The notes beneath the pieces were generated by a model. That model was not told the DNA's origin. It was given only the letters and a program-made list of their open reading frames with translations, and searched no databases. Made by a program: the position numbers and the translations under genes. Of a stretch of 64,000 nt of DNA, positions 23,111-34,587 are shown in pieces. The DNA lies in assembly GCA_028564705.1 (NCBI GenBank), contig JAPXFQ010000831.1, forward strand, positions 4,454,458-4,518,457. The letters run 5' to 3'. The stretch's first letter is position 1. Each line of letters opens with the position of its first letter. Source of the stretch: Apricaphanius iberus (taxonomy: Eukaryota; Chordata; Actinopteri; Cyprinodontiformes; Aphaniidae).

Positions 23111-24414
23111 GTAATGGACTGTGAAATTTCTAACTCAATTATAAAAGTCTTTCATAGTAATAGGATTTCAGAATTCGAGTGCTACAGCAATTTCAGCTTC
23201 ATCTGTCAAACAGATTTAGAGCATGTTGTACTTATACATGTAGTTTGTGAGCTTTGCTCCAAAGTTAAAACTGAAATCTGCTTTTTAGCTACTTGATAAC
23301 ATGTCCTAAAGCTGCTTTTGGACACATTTATAAAGTAAAGATCAAATGCGGCTGCACTGGTTTGCATTTAAAAGGTATTCCTACAACTGTTTTGCTCATT
23401 TCAAACATGAAGTGAATTAGTCTCTTCATGCTGATTTCCATAAGTGGCATAGGTGTCATAATAAACCCAATTTTATCTCAGTTCAAAAGGAAATTAATTG
23501 CATCATGTAAGGAATATTTTACCTTTTGTTAAGCTTGAGAATTTTTGTGAAAAAATATTTTAAAAACGTAAAAGGTAAATAAAAATGAATAATAAAATAC
23601 ATTAAAATAAATAACATAAAAAAGTAAAAAAAAATATTTGTAAAAACTTTCTAACAGGGTAATAAAGAGCTATGAGAGGTTAATGATGAGCTGACAGAAA
23701 ATAAAAAAACAAATCTAAGCTCCTTGATAAATTACATGAAGTTAGATTTGATTTTTTCCATGATATAACCTAAATAAATGTCTGAGCAAATTTAGATGAA
23801 CATTTGATTGATTAACACTATGTTAATATTCAGCCCTTTATGTCAGTTTCACTCAAATAAATCAAATTCCGATCAATTCAGAAACATAGTGAGTAAATGC
23901 AGTGAAAACAGAGGTGTCAGTGTGGTAAAGTGTTTGTACGTTTTTTATTTTGTAGTTCATATTTCACGTAGATTTTACTGAAAAATGAAAACAGTATTGC
24001 TTTTTGGGGGGGTTTTGGTGGTCCAGAGCACATGTAATATAGATGCTTATTTTGTTAAACATTTGTTAAATAACAATAAGTATTTAATACACAACTTTTA
24101 CCTTTTTTTAGCTTATTGTATCAAAAAAAAAATTTCTTGCTAGTTAGGCTGACTGGTAATAAAGTTGACTTGCATGCCTGCTAAAAGAAAAATACGACAG
24201 TTTAATAATCATTAAGTAGTGCTTGCTTTTGGTTAAGACTGACAGAAATAGTTTTTACATGTACATATTTCATTCAGGAATATCACAGGTGATGCACTAC
24301 CTCATACCTACATTTCCTGTTTGAATAATCGTCAGCTTCTTGTAATAACCAGTCCAATAGAAATGTAACAAAATTTTGTTGTTTTTTGTTTGCTCTACGT
24401 TCTTATACCCCACA
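23111..24414. other. No gene recognised; AT-rich
   Basis: Very A/T-rich around 23545-23660 (runs of AAATAAAA type) and A-runs near 24123. No exon or element ends seen. Confidence 0.5.
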
Positions 24415-24640
24415 TCATGGCCACTCAAACTGAGCCAGGTTCTGTGTCGGTGTCTTCTTGTTAAAAACAAGTTTTCCTCTCCATTGTGGCCACATGCTTG
24501 TTCAGAATGAGGTTCAGAATTGCTGTAAAGTTACCTAGATACAACCCGCTCAATTTCCTTAGAGTTATGTTAGATTTTTAAAATGCCTTCAGACATTGGT
24601 TGTGAATTGGTGGTACATAAATAAACTGAATTGAAATTAT
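24415..24640 (+). mobile_element. GAATTGAATTG-tailed retroelement, 3' end
   Basis: The blocks GAGCCAGGTTCTGTGTC, a CTTCTTGTTAAAAACAAG-like block, CCATTGTGGCCACATGCTTG and then GTGAATTGGTGGTACATAAA with a TAAACTGAATTGAAAT tail match, in order, the reverse complement of 29123-29380. It is an old, strongly diverged copy. Confidence 0.65.
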
Positions 24641-25884
24641 TACAAAACCTTTAATAAATTGTGATGTTTTTGAGACAGGAGTTGTCTTAAACTTAGCATT
24701 AGCATCCCAGTAAAGTTAATCAGAAATTTAACCACTTTCTTACTTTAGGTAAGATGTTGACGTACCTTTCTTAAAGAAATCCTCAACTACTCCTTTAATC
24801 TGCAGCTTAATAATAAGATAAAGATAGCCCCTCGTTTACTCGTTACTCTTAGAAACTTTGAGTCCTTGGGGTATGTGTTTTGTCAGTGATTCACAGCGCT
24901 TTTTGTACCCTTGGAGATTAAAAAAAGAACTTCCTCCATGCCCCAACACTCTACATCATTTGTGATCTGATGTTTTTCTAACGAGGTAAGGGATTAAGGC
25001 ATCCCTCTACGAATTCATCATGAACAACATCCTCTGTCTTCATATCCAGTTTGAAGGAATTTAAGCAGATGAGGGAGGACTAAGAGGATGAAGGAAATAA
25101 TTTAAGCAAGTGACCACCAGACTACTCACGTTAGTGAATCCAGCTGTATAACCATTTTTTGCATGTCAGAGTTTGTTTCCCGAAGATCTTTACCACGGGC
25201 AGCTGAACAGACCCGAGCAAATCCCTGTGACTCACCCCAGCGTGCCAGGATTAATCTGGGGCTGAGTTGACCATGCACACTCTAAATTGAGCCCAAAGAG
25301 ACCGTTCACCCAGACAGAAGGTGTTGTTAGTCAGCTGCAGAGAGAAGAAGCTGCAGTGTGCTCCCAGTCTAGCCGCTCGTGATGCTGGAGATGAGATAAG
25401 GGCTATCAGCCGCTTGGCTCCGAGGAGAGGAGCTTCTGCATTCTGACATTCAGAGCAGAAGCAGCAGTAGTAGTGGCGGGCAAGGCAACCAGACCAAACA
25501 TTTAAGCTTAGGAGAGGATCAGGAGCAATTCTGCAGCCAACATAAGTAGAATGCCAATACAGAAATGGCTCAAAGACGCATGGCACTGATGCAGCCATCC
25601 ATGCCAAAAAACAATCCCTATTGTCTCGAAGCCTGTGGTAAAGACAATTTATTACTGTGTAGCTATTTCTGTTGGATTCACAGGAAGTGAAATGTGTGCT
25701 CAGAATTATCAAGCTTTGCTTTGTTTTCTTCTTATTTCTATTATAGCCGAGACGGCACTACAAACATTTGCTTTTGATAGACTCTTTGATAGACTTTTTA
25801 CCTCAAACACAACTCATTTCTCTCCAGTTAACTGCATTGTTTCAACCTCACCAAGTTTTTCTGCTGTTGCTTTCAGGGGAGCCA
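24641..25884. other. No gene recognised
   Basis: Unique-looking. 25120-25640 is less AT-rich and has a 153-codon minus-strand open frame (25251-25712) without recognisable motif. The cysteine-rich composition looks like chance reading of non-coding sequence. Confidence 0.4.
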
Positions 25885-26200
25885 GTGATTGCTAATCATT
25901 CGCATTTGCATATGAAGATAAGTCTAATATGCTTGCTGGCTAATCCCCTCCCTCTAAGTACTGGATAACAGACCATTTTTAGCTTTTAATCCATTAATGA
26001 AATTTGTTTGCTCATTGACTTGAATCATCACCATAATTATAAAGACAAATTTATCATTTCAAACCATTTAAAATAATGTGTTTTGTATGCCTCATTTGCA
26101 TATATGAATTAACGACAGTGATGTGTCATTAATTGATATGATTTTCTATAGTCATTATGGACTAAATCATAGATTCATTGGTGCCTTAATGAGATCTGGA
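25885..26200. promoter_or_regulatory. Possible conserved non-coding element with octamer motifs
   Basis: Two POU/octamer-type sites (ATTTGCATAT at about 25904 and again at about 26096) lie among several TAAT cores (CATTAATGAAAT, GAATTAACG, TCATTAATTGAT). Dense homeodomain and POU motifs in complex single-copy sequence are typical of developmental enhancers, but this is inferred from motifs alone. Confidence 0.25.
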
Positions 26201-27532
26201 GAGTTGTGGTGACAGCTTCTTCTACAGGGACGTTCCCGAATGTTTGAGCTAAAGTTCTGATACATTTTTTAATTCGTGAACATTTAAAGGAGTCCATTGC
26301 TCATGTCTCAGTTTTACCCTGTACCTTTGCTTTGTATGTAAAGGTTAAACATCCAGCTAATTTGGGCTCTCATCGTGTTTTGCTTGAAGCATAAATGCAA
26401 AACGAATCAAATAAGACACTTTCTAAAGGCTTCCACAGAAATCAAATATTAGCTGGGCAGTATGAGCTTAAATAATCGGCAGGCTCTTTCTAAAGCAACA
26501 TTGCATGTTGAGAGTGATTTCCCAACTATTAAGCTGTTATAACCACGGCAAGGGGCTCTTTAGTGTAAAGCAAGCCTTGGCGTCACCAATCTCCAAAGAG
26601 TCAAAGTCTAACTCAAGGTCTAACTTAAATCGGATTTCGATTCAGATAAATGAAAAAGACATTTTATGCTCAAAAAGCCTACATTATTGTTACGTTATTA
26701 CTGTCATTTCTGTTATATCAACCAAGGGTGGCTCAACTACTGTTTTTACATGGCATCACTCATCCACCAAAAACCATTATTAAACAGTTACACCCAGAAG
26801 TTGTGTGAGAATTATTTGTTGTCTGTCATTTTAAGTAAAAAACATCCTATTTTTAGACATTTTACACATCATTTTTTTTTAATGATAATAATGACACATT
26901 AAGTGGTATTTAATTTTCCTGCGTTTTTAATAGGCTACATGTATTAACTGGAAAAGTACTCTTGGAGCGCAGACCACCCCCCCCCCCCCAAGATGGTTCA
27001 ACTAATCCCAAAATTTTAATCACATGTTACTGGTCCCACTGCAGACATTTCCTAAAAAAAATCATAAAAATCCTCCAATAAGTTTTTGAGTAACCTTGCT
27101 AACTAACAAACAACACACAAACAAACCCTGGTGAATGTAATGATGAACTTTTGCACTGCTGTGGCCTAAGTGCTCCACATGAAGCTGAACTGCGTTCCTA
27201 CTTGTGTGTAAAAGAGGCTGGATTTATGCTCTCTTTCTTCACTGTAGACTGGAATCATGCCCACCACTTTATCCAAAGTTTTGAAATCGGGGAACATTTC
27301 TCTGATTGAAGTGATCAGAATTCATGAAGACTCACTGAACGGCAGCCTTTCTGATCAACTACGGTGTCCAGATCTGAAATGATTCTCAGAGTCTCTCATG
27401 GGAATCTTTTTTAATTAATTAATTACATGAACTGTGTGACCAAAGCTGAGAACGACTGCATTGGTGGTCAGGGGTGGAAACTGCAATCTGTCAGAATGGG
27501 GGTCAGCAGCGCAGCGCTTAGCTCTGATCGCA
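26201..27532. other. No gene recognised; C-tract
   Basis: Unique-looking sequence with a pure C run at about 26978-26990. Nothing else identified. Confidence 0.5.
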
Positions 27533-27749
27533 GACCCATGAACGCCAAAAGGTGAGTGGTAAGACACAGCTCTTCTAAACATATGTGCTTGCTCTCTATG
27601 TTTATTGGATGTATTTGTCAGGTGGGGGCGGTAACTTCTCTGATTGGTCTGATTGGCTGGTGTTTCAACTGAAATCCAGTGATAGTGAGCATAAAAAGGT
27701 GGGTGGAAGGGGCACCTCTTACCACTCACCATGCTGCATTCACGGACTC
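27533..27749. repeat. Inverted-repeat element, about 217 bp
   Basis: The left arm 27533-27564 (GACCCATGAACGCC...GGTGAGTGGTAAGA) pairs with the right arm 27717-27749 (TCTTACCACTCACC...GGACTC). The innermost 14 bases are perfectly complementary and the outer part partial. It is MITE-like in size; no target duplication was identified. Confidence 0.5.
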
Positions 27750-27875
27750 GTGTATAAATGGAAGTGATCAGAGCTATGTGCTTACTTAATTGATAAATGC
27801 ACTTTGACTGCTTTTTAAAGCTTCTCTGGGTTTTTGGCAGGAATCTGACACCATAATTGTAGGGGTTTATCGGGA
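27750..27875. other. No gene recognised
   Basis: Short unique stretch between two repeat remnants. Confidence 0.4.
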
Positions 27876-28225
27876 ATTACACTCACTGGCTACTTTATTT
27901 TTATTTTTTATTTTTATTGTATTTTTTTACATGTCCTCTCTAGCAGTTTGCTACTCGGAATTGGTATCTGAGTGCCAAGTACAAGCCCAAAGATTTACCT
28001 TCCCAAGCAGAGCATTACAGCTTTGCTATAATACTCCACTTGATATACATGTATGAAAATTCTTTATTAGTGATTACTGTGGGTTTAATTTCTGCCTCAG
28101 GATTCGATGTGTTGTATGTACAGAGAGGTTTCTCTGCATACATCTGCATGGTTATTTGGCCATTCTCCTCTGAACTTTGGCATCAACAAGGCCTTGTCGC
28201 CCATCTTCACCTTCATCATTAAATT
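27876..28225 (-). mobile_element. Tc1-like element remnant
   Basis: ACACTCACTGGCTACTTTAT at 27881 is a decayed copy of the terminal repeat of a widespread fish Tc1-like family (ACACTCACCGGCCACTTTAT). GGCCATTCTCCTCTGAAC and TTTGGCATCAACAAGGCC at 28160-28190 match the complement of its transposase region. The element is internally deleted and coding-dead. A sense-strand scrap of the same family lies at 46553-46600. Confidence 0.6.
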
Positions 28226-29121
28226 ACAGTTTACTCTATATTCCTCTTTGCTTCTGGGTCCTCATTCAAACTCTTGACAGGCAAACCCTTCTGGATGGAT
28301 TAAACCCCTTTTCTATCATGACTGTAGTTAATACTCACAGTGTTATGAAAAACCTAAAAAAGAACACACCTCAAGAAAAATATTTTTTATTCTCTATGTG
28401 TTTGTGTGAGGCATTAAGTTTAACAGTACAGGATGTTTCCTAAATCCTTTATGCAGAAAAGACTGTTCTGATGCTTCCTCCTCCTCGCTCTTCCATTGCT
28501 CAGCCGGCAGGAAGATAATCCTGTTGAATGATTAACATTCTGAGCTCCTCCAAACCAACAGAACAAGTTCAGAATCCTTGAACCTGAAATTCGAAGCCAT
28601 CAGGTGTTGCTAATGTGTTTCCAATTTTTTTCCTGAATCCTGCACGTGTGACCTGCTGAAAAAAGAGCATCAATATTACAGCGGGCAGCTCTTTTCACCA
28701 CAATCTTGCCTTTGAGCGTACAAGGAAGCTTTCACATCTCATTATGACCCCCATATAAGCAGCAACTGATGCATCTCTCTCCAACTGCTGCCCCTAAACA
28801 GCGCTTAGGGGTACATGGGCACTCATATGGCCTCAATCTCTCCGTGTCAGAGAGGCAGGAGGATAATCAGAGGTGACAGAACTGTCTGTCTGAGTAGCTT
28901 TCTCTCTCTTTTTGTCATACACTTGTACGAATCTGAGCAACGTTGTCTTCCTCTTGTCCCGTTATGAGGAGCGCTTACCTTGTTTAACTCTGATTACCCA
29001 ATCCTTTTACTTTGGTCTGGTGGAAGTATTCAAAAACCAAACAAACAAATACTTTTTTCTCCATTTAATAAAACATCAAGCCCTCATACAAAAAATAAAA
29101 ATAAAAACTGAGAAAGAGACT
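28226..29121. other. No gene recognised
   Basis: Unique-looking sequence. 28640-28870 has the balanced composition seen in possible conserved non-coding DNA, but nothing specific was recognised. Confidence 0.45.
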
Positions 29122-29810
29122 ATTCAATTCAATTCAATTTATTAATATAGCGCCATTTCACAACAGATGTCATCTCAAGGCACTTTACAAAAAGACTTAT
29201 TACAATACAATGTTTAATGTAGAAATTACAGAACCACAGAAGATTGCGTCGTGTAATTCTCAGCAATCCCTCATACTGAGCAAGCATGAAGCGACAGTGG
29301 GAAGGAAAAACTCCCTTTTAACAGGAAGAAACCTCCGGCAGAACCAGGCTCAGCACAAGCGGTTATCTGCCGCGACCGTCTGTGGCTTGGAGAATACATA
29401 ACAGAGACACAGAAAGAGCAATAGAACTGATGCAGAAGTTTGTTGCAGGACGTGGAGAATTTTCCGTCACTGCAATGCCATCTTAGTCAGGGTCGTCAAG
29501 CAGGGCTAATCCGGAGCACCTACTATAATAGAAAACAGGTTAGTGCTTGAATTGACAGCACATCATGCAGTTGGGGAGAAGTAAGAGAGAAAGTAGGAAC
29601 AGACCCTAATAATGTCCTCCAACAGCCTAGCCTAAAGCAGCATAGCTACTAACATTAACCTGTCTCCTAGCTACTAGGAGACCTGGCTACCAACACTCTG
29701 ACTGAGTCCTCCTGATCGAGGCTCAGCCCGTGGATGGTGTAGGGCCGGTAACGGCCCCCGTCATGCCGGGGTCTTCTCGGAGTCGGGTCAATGGTTTTTA
29801 TTATTATTCT
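29122..29810 (-). mobile_element. GAATTGAATTG-tailed retroelement, 3' portion
   Basis: The plus-strand left edge is ATTCAATTCAATTCAATTTA, so the element reads on the minus strand and ends in tandem GAATT units. Inside are GCGCTATATTAAT, GTGCCTTGAGATGAC, CTGTTAAAAGGGAGTTTTTC and GAGCCTGGTTCTGCC, all standard for this teleost repeat. It shares order with 24415-24640. The body shows no coding region. The far boundary near 29810 is approximate. Confidence 0.7.
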
Positions 29811-29829
29811 TTTAGTAACTAGCTTGTTA

Positions 29830-30925
29830 CTTCTCCCTGTTTCTGTTGCACAGTTCTTTGCTGGTTTGAGTCCTTTCTGAGGAACAGGAAATTATTTGTG
29901 CTAATAGGAAATCTTCATCAAAACAGAAAGAAATTCACATGTGGGGTCCCCCAGGGCTTCATCCTGGGCCCTCTTCTGTTCAATATCTACATGCTCCCAC
30001 TAGCCCAGATTATAACGTCCAATAAGAATAGTTACCATAACTATGCAGATAATACTCAGCTTTACATTACATCACTAGGTGACTTTAAACCCATCCAAAC
30101 CCTAAGTGAATGCATTGAAAATGAATTATCTGGATGTTGCATAACTTTCTCCAGCTGAACAGAAACAAAACTGACCTAAAAAGGAGTAATCAGGAGTCAG
30201 CACACAGCTTCAGTTAATACAACCAAATAATAGTGATCAAGCCCATAATCTAGGTGTAATAATTGACTCAGACCTTAACATCCAAGGTCACATAAAGGCA
30301 ATAACAAGGTCAGCCTTCTATCACCTGATTTCTAGGATTAAAGGACTGATGTTGCAACAGGACTTCGAAAAACTTCTCCATGTGTTTAATTTTAGTCCGC
30401 TTGATTACTGCAACAACATCCTCACAGGTCTACCTAAAAAGTCAATCAGACACCTGCAGCTGATCAAGAACGCTGCTGCTCGTGTTCTCACTAGAACCAG
30501 GAAAGTAGAGAGCATCACCCCAGTTCTAAAGTCCTTACACTGGCTCCCTGTAGCTCAGAGAATAGACTTCTAAATACCCATAATAATTTATAAATCATTA
30601 AATAGCTTAACTCCAAGATATGTTGAATATCTGTTGTCACGATACCAACTGCCTACAAAACTGCTGAAACACTGAGTTCATTTAAATCAAAACTAAGAAC
30701 TCATCTGTTTAGAGCTGCCTTTGAGTAAACGACTGTGATGTGTTATTGCTGTTTTTGTTGTTTTTCACTCTCTCTAATGTATCTTTCCCAATTCCTAATT
30801 GCTGTTTTTACTTTCCACGCTTTTGTCGTATGTTTTGTTTGTTCTTTTATCAACGAATCATACAGCACCTTGAATTACCTTGTTGTTGAAAGTGTGCTAT
30901 ATAAATTAAATAAAAGGCATTGATT
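29830..30925 (+). mobile_element. L2-like LINE (subfamily B), RT core to 3' end
   Basis: The longest subfamily B copy here, starting inside the reverse transcriptase and ending in GTGTGCTATATAAATTAAAT at about 30910. It lies immediately beside the oppositely oriented retroelement at 29122-29810. Internal deletions shorten the region between 30573 and 30720. Confidence 0.8.
29856..30573 (+). pseudogene. L2-like reverse transcriptase, disrupted
   Basis: First frame (to about 30158): FLRNRKLFVLIGN, CGVPQGFILGPLLFNIYM and then YADNTQLYIT. The catalytic YADD is changed to YADN at 30042-30053, losing the second aspartate. After a frameshift, 30349-30573 gives FSPLDYCNNILTGLPKKS, then VLTRTRKVESITPVLKSLHW. 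It ends at a TAA where relatives encode FKILL. Frameshift, stop and active-site change all show it is inactive. Confidence 0.8.
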
Positions 30926-32099
30926 TCTTTTCGACTATCACCTTTGTACCACATTATGGCTCCACCTGCAACCATGTTTCTTCCGGATTCTTTTCGTCTC
31001 CTCTGCTTTTACATTCTCATAGGATATAACACTACAAGGTATTCTCCTGGTGTCAAACACACAACACAGCGTCCCACTATATCCTACACACAGTCAATCC
31101 TAGCCGCCGCTCCGGCAGAGCTGGATATTGAGCCTTGGGTACATTGCCTCTTGCCTAACCCTTCCTCCTCATCACTGTGTGACCTCCTGCCATTCACCTG
31201 GGATCGGCAGGACTGATAATGAGCTTCTTGTCACCAAAGGGATCCTGCAGATGCAGTGGTGTCACACAACCCATGCAGCCACCTGAGAAACAATCCGCTG
31301 GCGTGCGGTCAGAGATGGACGTTGTGACACTCAGATGTGTGCCAGCGTGTGTAAGTGTGCGTTTGCAATCATGTCAAATAGGATACATGAATGACCGAGG
31401 TGGCCGTTGTCACCGAGGAGCCCTCTCATTCTTCTGGCTTTGAAATGGCCCAGAAGCACAGCTTCACACATGCACACTCTAACGTACTGACATTTGTAAG
31501 AGCGCTGCAGATAAGAATGCTTATCCGACCCCCTCTCTTCCATTCCATCCAATCTTCTCGCTGCACATGCTTCTTTGGATCCGCAGTGGAGCGAGCTTTT
31601 ATTTGGGACAAAATCTGTCTGTGTCACTCTTTTAAATCTTGCTTTTGGATCTGACAGTAGCATAAATGAACCCTGAACAAAGACTCTTTCTGCCTTTTGA
31701 AGGCTTTTTTTCTCTTTCTTGACTCTCACTATATCACTCAACATGAATGCTGAATGGGAATATAGAAAACAACAGATGTGGGGCTGTTTTATCAGGTTGT
31801 TTTTGAGGGTTTTATAAAAAGGATGGAAAAAAGGAAGCTGCTTCAGTGAAAACAAATGTATATTTAGTTGTTTTCTCTCCTGATAGTGAAGCTTTGCTGG
31901 AGTCAGTTTATTTCAAAAAACCATCCGGAGCATTCTTGGTAAAGATGGCACTACTGTTACTAAAAAGATTGCAGTTGCACATGATAGAATGTTATCAGGA
32001 ACATATTTAAGTCTGGAAATCATACGAAGAAAAGGAGCAGAGAGTAATAAGAATTGATCAAAAGGAAAGAAAAACTACAAAGTGTTTTGAGTTTGCCTT
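30926..32099. other. No gene recognised
   Basis: Unique-looking. 31200-31480 is balanced in composition with open frames on both strands but no motif; it could be conserved non-coding sequence. Confidence 0.4.
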
Positions 32100-32186
32100 A
32101 TTTTATGCATCTCAAAAAACTAAAATAACATCAAAAGCTTATTTCATAAAAGTAGTTAAACTTACAAAGCAAAACTTTATACTGAT

Positions 32187-33056
32187 TAGGACTGTCACAA
32201 TCTCGATTTTGTGTCAAAATCGATCGAGATTATGTCACGACCTTGCACATCGAAAGCCTAAAGAGGATCGCGATCACCTCCTACCTTATTTATATACTAT
32301 GCGTCTTACTCGGGACTCTGTAGCAACAGTTAGCAGACAACCATCTCATCACAATGAACCTCACATTGTATTTTTCCTAACAGATAACTCTCATCTAGTT
32401 CTGATACAACTCACAACACTGCATCACATCCCCTGTGATCAGAGCACACGTCTACAGAGAACATTAGCTGACGCTAGCAAGTAGCTCATAGCTAAGCTAC
32501 AGCTCCACCATGGCTAGGATAGATTAAGCAGCGGGACCTGAGCTAAAGCCGCTCATTCTAGTCTCAAATCACTGGTGAGGACTTTTTGAGTTCCCTGCAA
32601 GTTAAGTCCACATTTGCATTGCAAACAACAGGACCATTGTTAGTTGCATTTTGCTCAGTCCAATGAGATATCTGGAGCACTGTGTTTCCAGTCACTTTTC
32701 TGCAGTAACTATAAAGAGTCACTAGATGGCAGCCACCCTCTGTTACTAATCATTTCTGTTATCTAAAAAATTATGCTTATTATTTATAGTTATACTTTTA
32801 TTGAAAATAAATTATATCAATTTGACCATCAATGCCTAATGTGATACATTACCCAAGAATAATAAAAATTACATTACTTTTGTCTTTTAAAATGAGATCT
32901 ACTGTACAAAATGTTTTGAATAAAACCAATGATCGTAGATTTGTCTAAAAAGGACAGGGCTATTTACTGTAAAAGAAAAAAAAATAAGAATTGAATCAAA
33001 TCGTGACCCTAAAATGAAAAATCAAATCAAGGATTTGGAGAATCGTGACACCCCTA
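32187..33056. mobile_element. Non-autonomous hAT element, 870 bp
   Basis: Terminal repeats TAGGACTGTCACAATCTCG (left) and the complement of CGTGACACCCCTA (right) are imperfect inverses. The perfect 8-bp direct repeat ATACTGAT flanks it at 32179-32186 and 33057-33064, the hAT hallmark. No transposase ORF is present. The host Tc1-like sequence continues on both sides, so this insertion came later. Confidence 0.8.
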
Positions 33057-33139
33057 ATACTGATACATTTTCAGTGCTTACTTCTCCAAATTTGCATCAA
33101 TATGGCTTACAGCTAATGTAAGTTACAAACAGATTACTA

Positions 33140-33718
33140 GAGGGTAGAATGTTAAATAAGACCAAACCAAAAAGAGAGGGAGACCCCAACTGTCTGGTAG
33201 AGGTGGCACAGAGGATTGTGGGAGCTGAGCACCCAGACTTCGACTCTGTATACAATGAGTGTATGCAGAGAATAGCGAAAGCGATCTGCATGGACAAGAA
33301 CCACCCTGGACATTTCCAGTTTGTGCCACTGCCATCAGAGAAGAGATACAGGATCACACAAACAAGGACAAAAAGACTGAGAAACAGCTTCTTTCCCAGA
33401 GCTGTAGCCTTCATCCACCACCCCACCTACACACCCACCAAACCCAGAACTCATTCTGCCATCACACTCTCCAACTCACCACCGCGCAATATACCAGAAA
33501 TGTGCTATAAAACTGTTTACAGGATATACAAATACAACTACTTTAAATGTTTAACTTAATGAATTGCTCTTATTTTGTTTATTGTGTATTGTTTAACAGT
33601 GTTGTTGTTGCCTGAGCTTTTGGCACGTCTCGTTTTGTTCAACCTTGTCTTTTGTGTGGAACGGGTGCCACTGAGATGTACATTGTAAGAGTACGACAAT
33701 AAAATATTTGAATTGAAT
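33140..33718 (+). mobile_element. Non-LTR retrotransposon 3' fragment (CR1/Rex1-like?)
   Basis: The C-terminal coding tail of a LINE is followed by a short UTR ending in GTACGACAATAAAATATTTG and AATTGAAT. It is flanked by sequence of the 32104-34587 Tc1-like element. The 5' edge near 33140 is approximate. Confidence 0.7.
33149..33559 (+). pseudogene. LINE ORF2 C-terminal tail
   Basis: A 136-codon open frame. VAQRIVGAEHPDFDSVY, then HPGHFQFVPLPSEKRYRI and RTKRLRNSFFPRAVAFI match the conserved end of several fish LINE ORF2 proteins (typical form HP.H..F.LLPSG.RYR...R..NSF.P.A). The reverse-transcriptase core is absent. It is notably free of lesions, but as a 5'-truncated copy it cannot act. 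Confidence 0.7.
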
Positions 33719-34587
33719 CTTGAGTAGACACGCTACACAAGCCAGAGAAGATCATAGGTTAAGAAACTGGCTGTTCACAGATAACATGTTACAGAAAGTT
33801 AAGTGGAAGGGAAACGTGATGGAAAAAGGTACAGCAGGCTGCAGGTATTTGTGGGGCTTAAATACCACAACTTTCATTAAAGACCTAAAATCTGAATAAC
33901 TGGGGCCCCCATAAAATCACTTATATATGCATATTTTAAAGCTTCAACACTAGATTTGCTTTTTATCGAGTCTAAAGTCGGCACAGCCATCTGACGGTAC
34001 AATTTGAGCACTTATTATATGTTTTATGTCTGCTCACAAGTTTAATGGAGATGCTGATTTCATGTTCCAGCTGAACACTCCAAGAAGTACCCGCCACTTG
34101 CTTTAATGACCATGGACTCTTTTAGCCCGACTGGCAAGTAAACTGTCCTGACCTGCACCCAACTGAGAATACATGTCTTATTGTCAAGAGTAGGATAAGA
34201 GACACCAGAATCAAAAAAGCTTAAGGCAGCTTGATAAAAAAAAAAAAGCTTGGATTCCTGGACAACTCAGCAGAGGTTGATTCTTTAATGATGCAGGAAT
34301 TCAAGCAAAAGGAGCCCAGACCAAGTACTCAGTGCAGATACTGTACAGAACCTGGACATACTTTTCTGTAGAACATTTCTGTAATCAACATCTTTTCATT
34401 GGCCATATTATATTCTATTTAGCTGATAAGAATTTTCATTAGCTGTAAAGATAAATGATCAAAATACCACCACATAAATAAAGGCTTAGAACATTTAACA
34501 TTATTTCAGTTCATGCTTTAGAACTGAAGAAATTATAGTAAAAAATTATATATTTCAGTGATATTCTGGTTTACGATGATGCAGGTT

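Larger units (their letters stand above)
32104..34587 (+). mobile_element. Tc1/mariner-like element, twice interrupted
   Basis: The left end ATGCATCTCAAAAAACTAAA (32105) and right end GATATTCTGGTTTACGATGATGCAGGT (ending about 34587) fit the GTGCATCTCAATAAATT terminal repeat of a common fish Tc1-like family, also present at 47594-48386. Internal landmarks are ATATGGCTTACAGCTAATG (33100), AACTGGCTGTTCACAG (33763) and GGAGATGCTGATTTCATGTTCCAG with AAAGGAGCCCAGACCAAGTA (34047-34325). A hAT element and a LINE fragment sit inside. The transposase is decayed beyond any open frame. Confidence 0.7.

Noticed and set aside
25251..25712. 153-codon minus-strand open frame
   Set aside because: No domain, no good start context, no splice support; composition fits chance reading of less AT-rich non-coding DNA.
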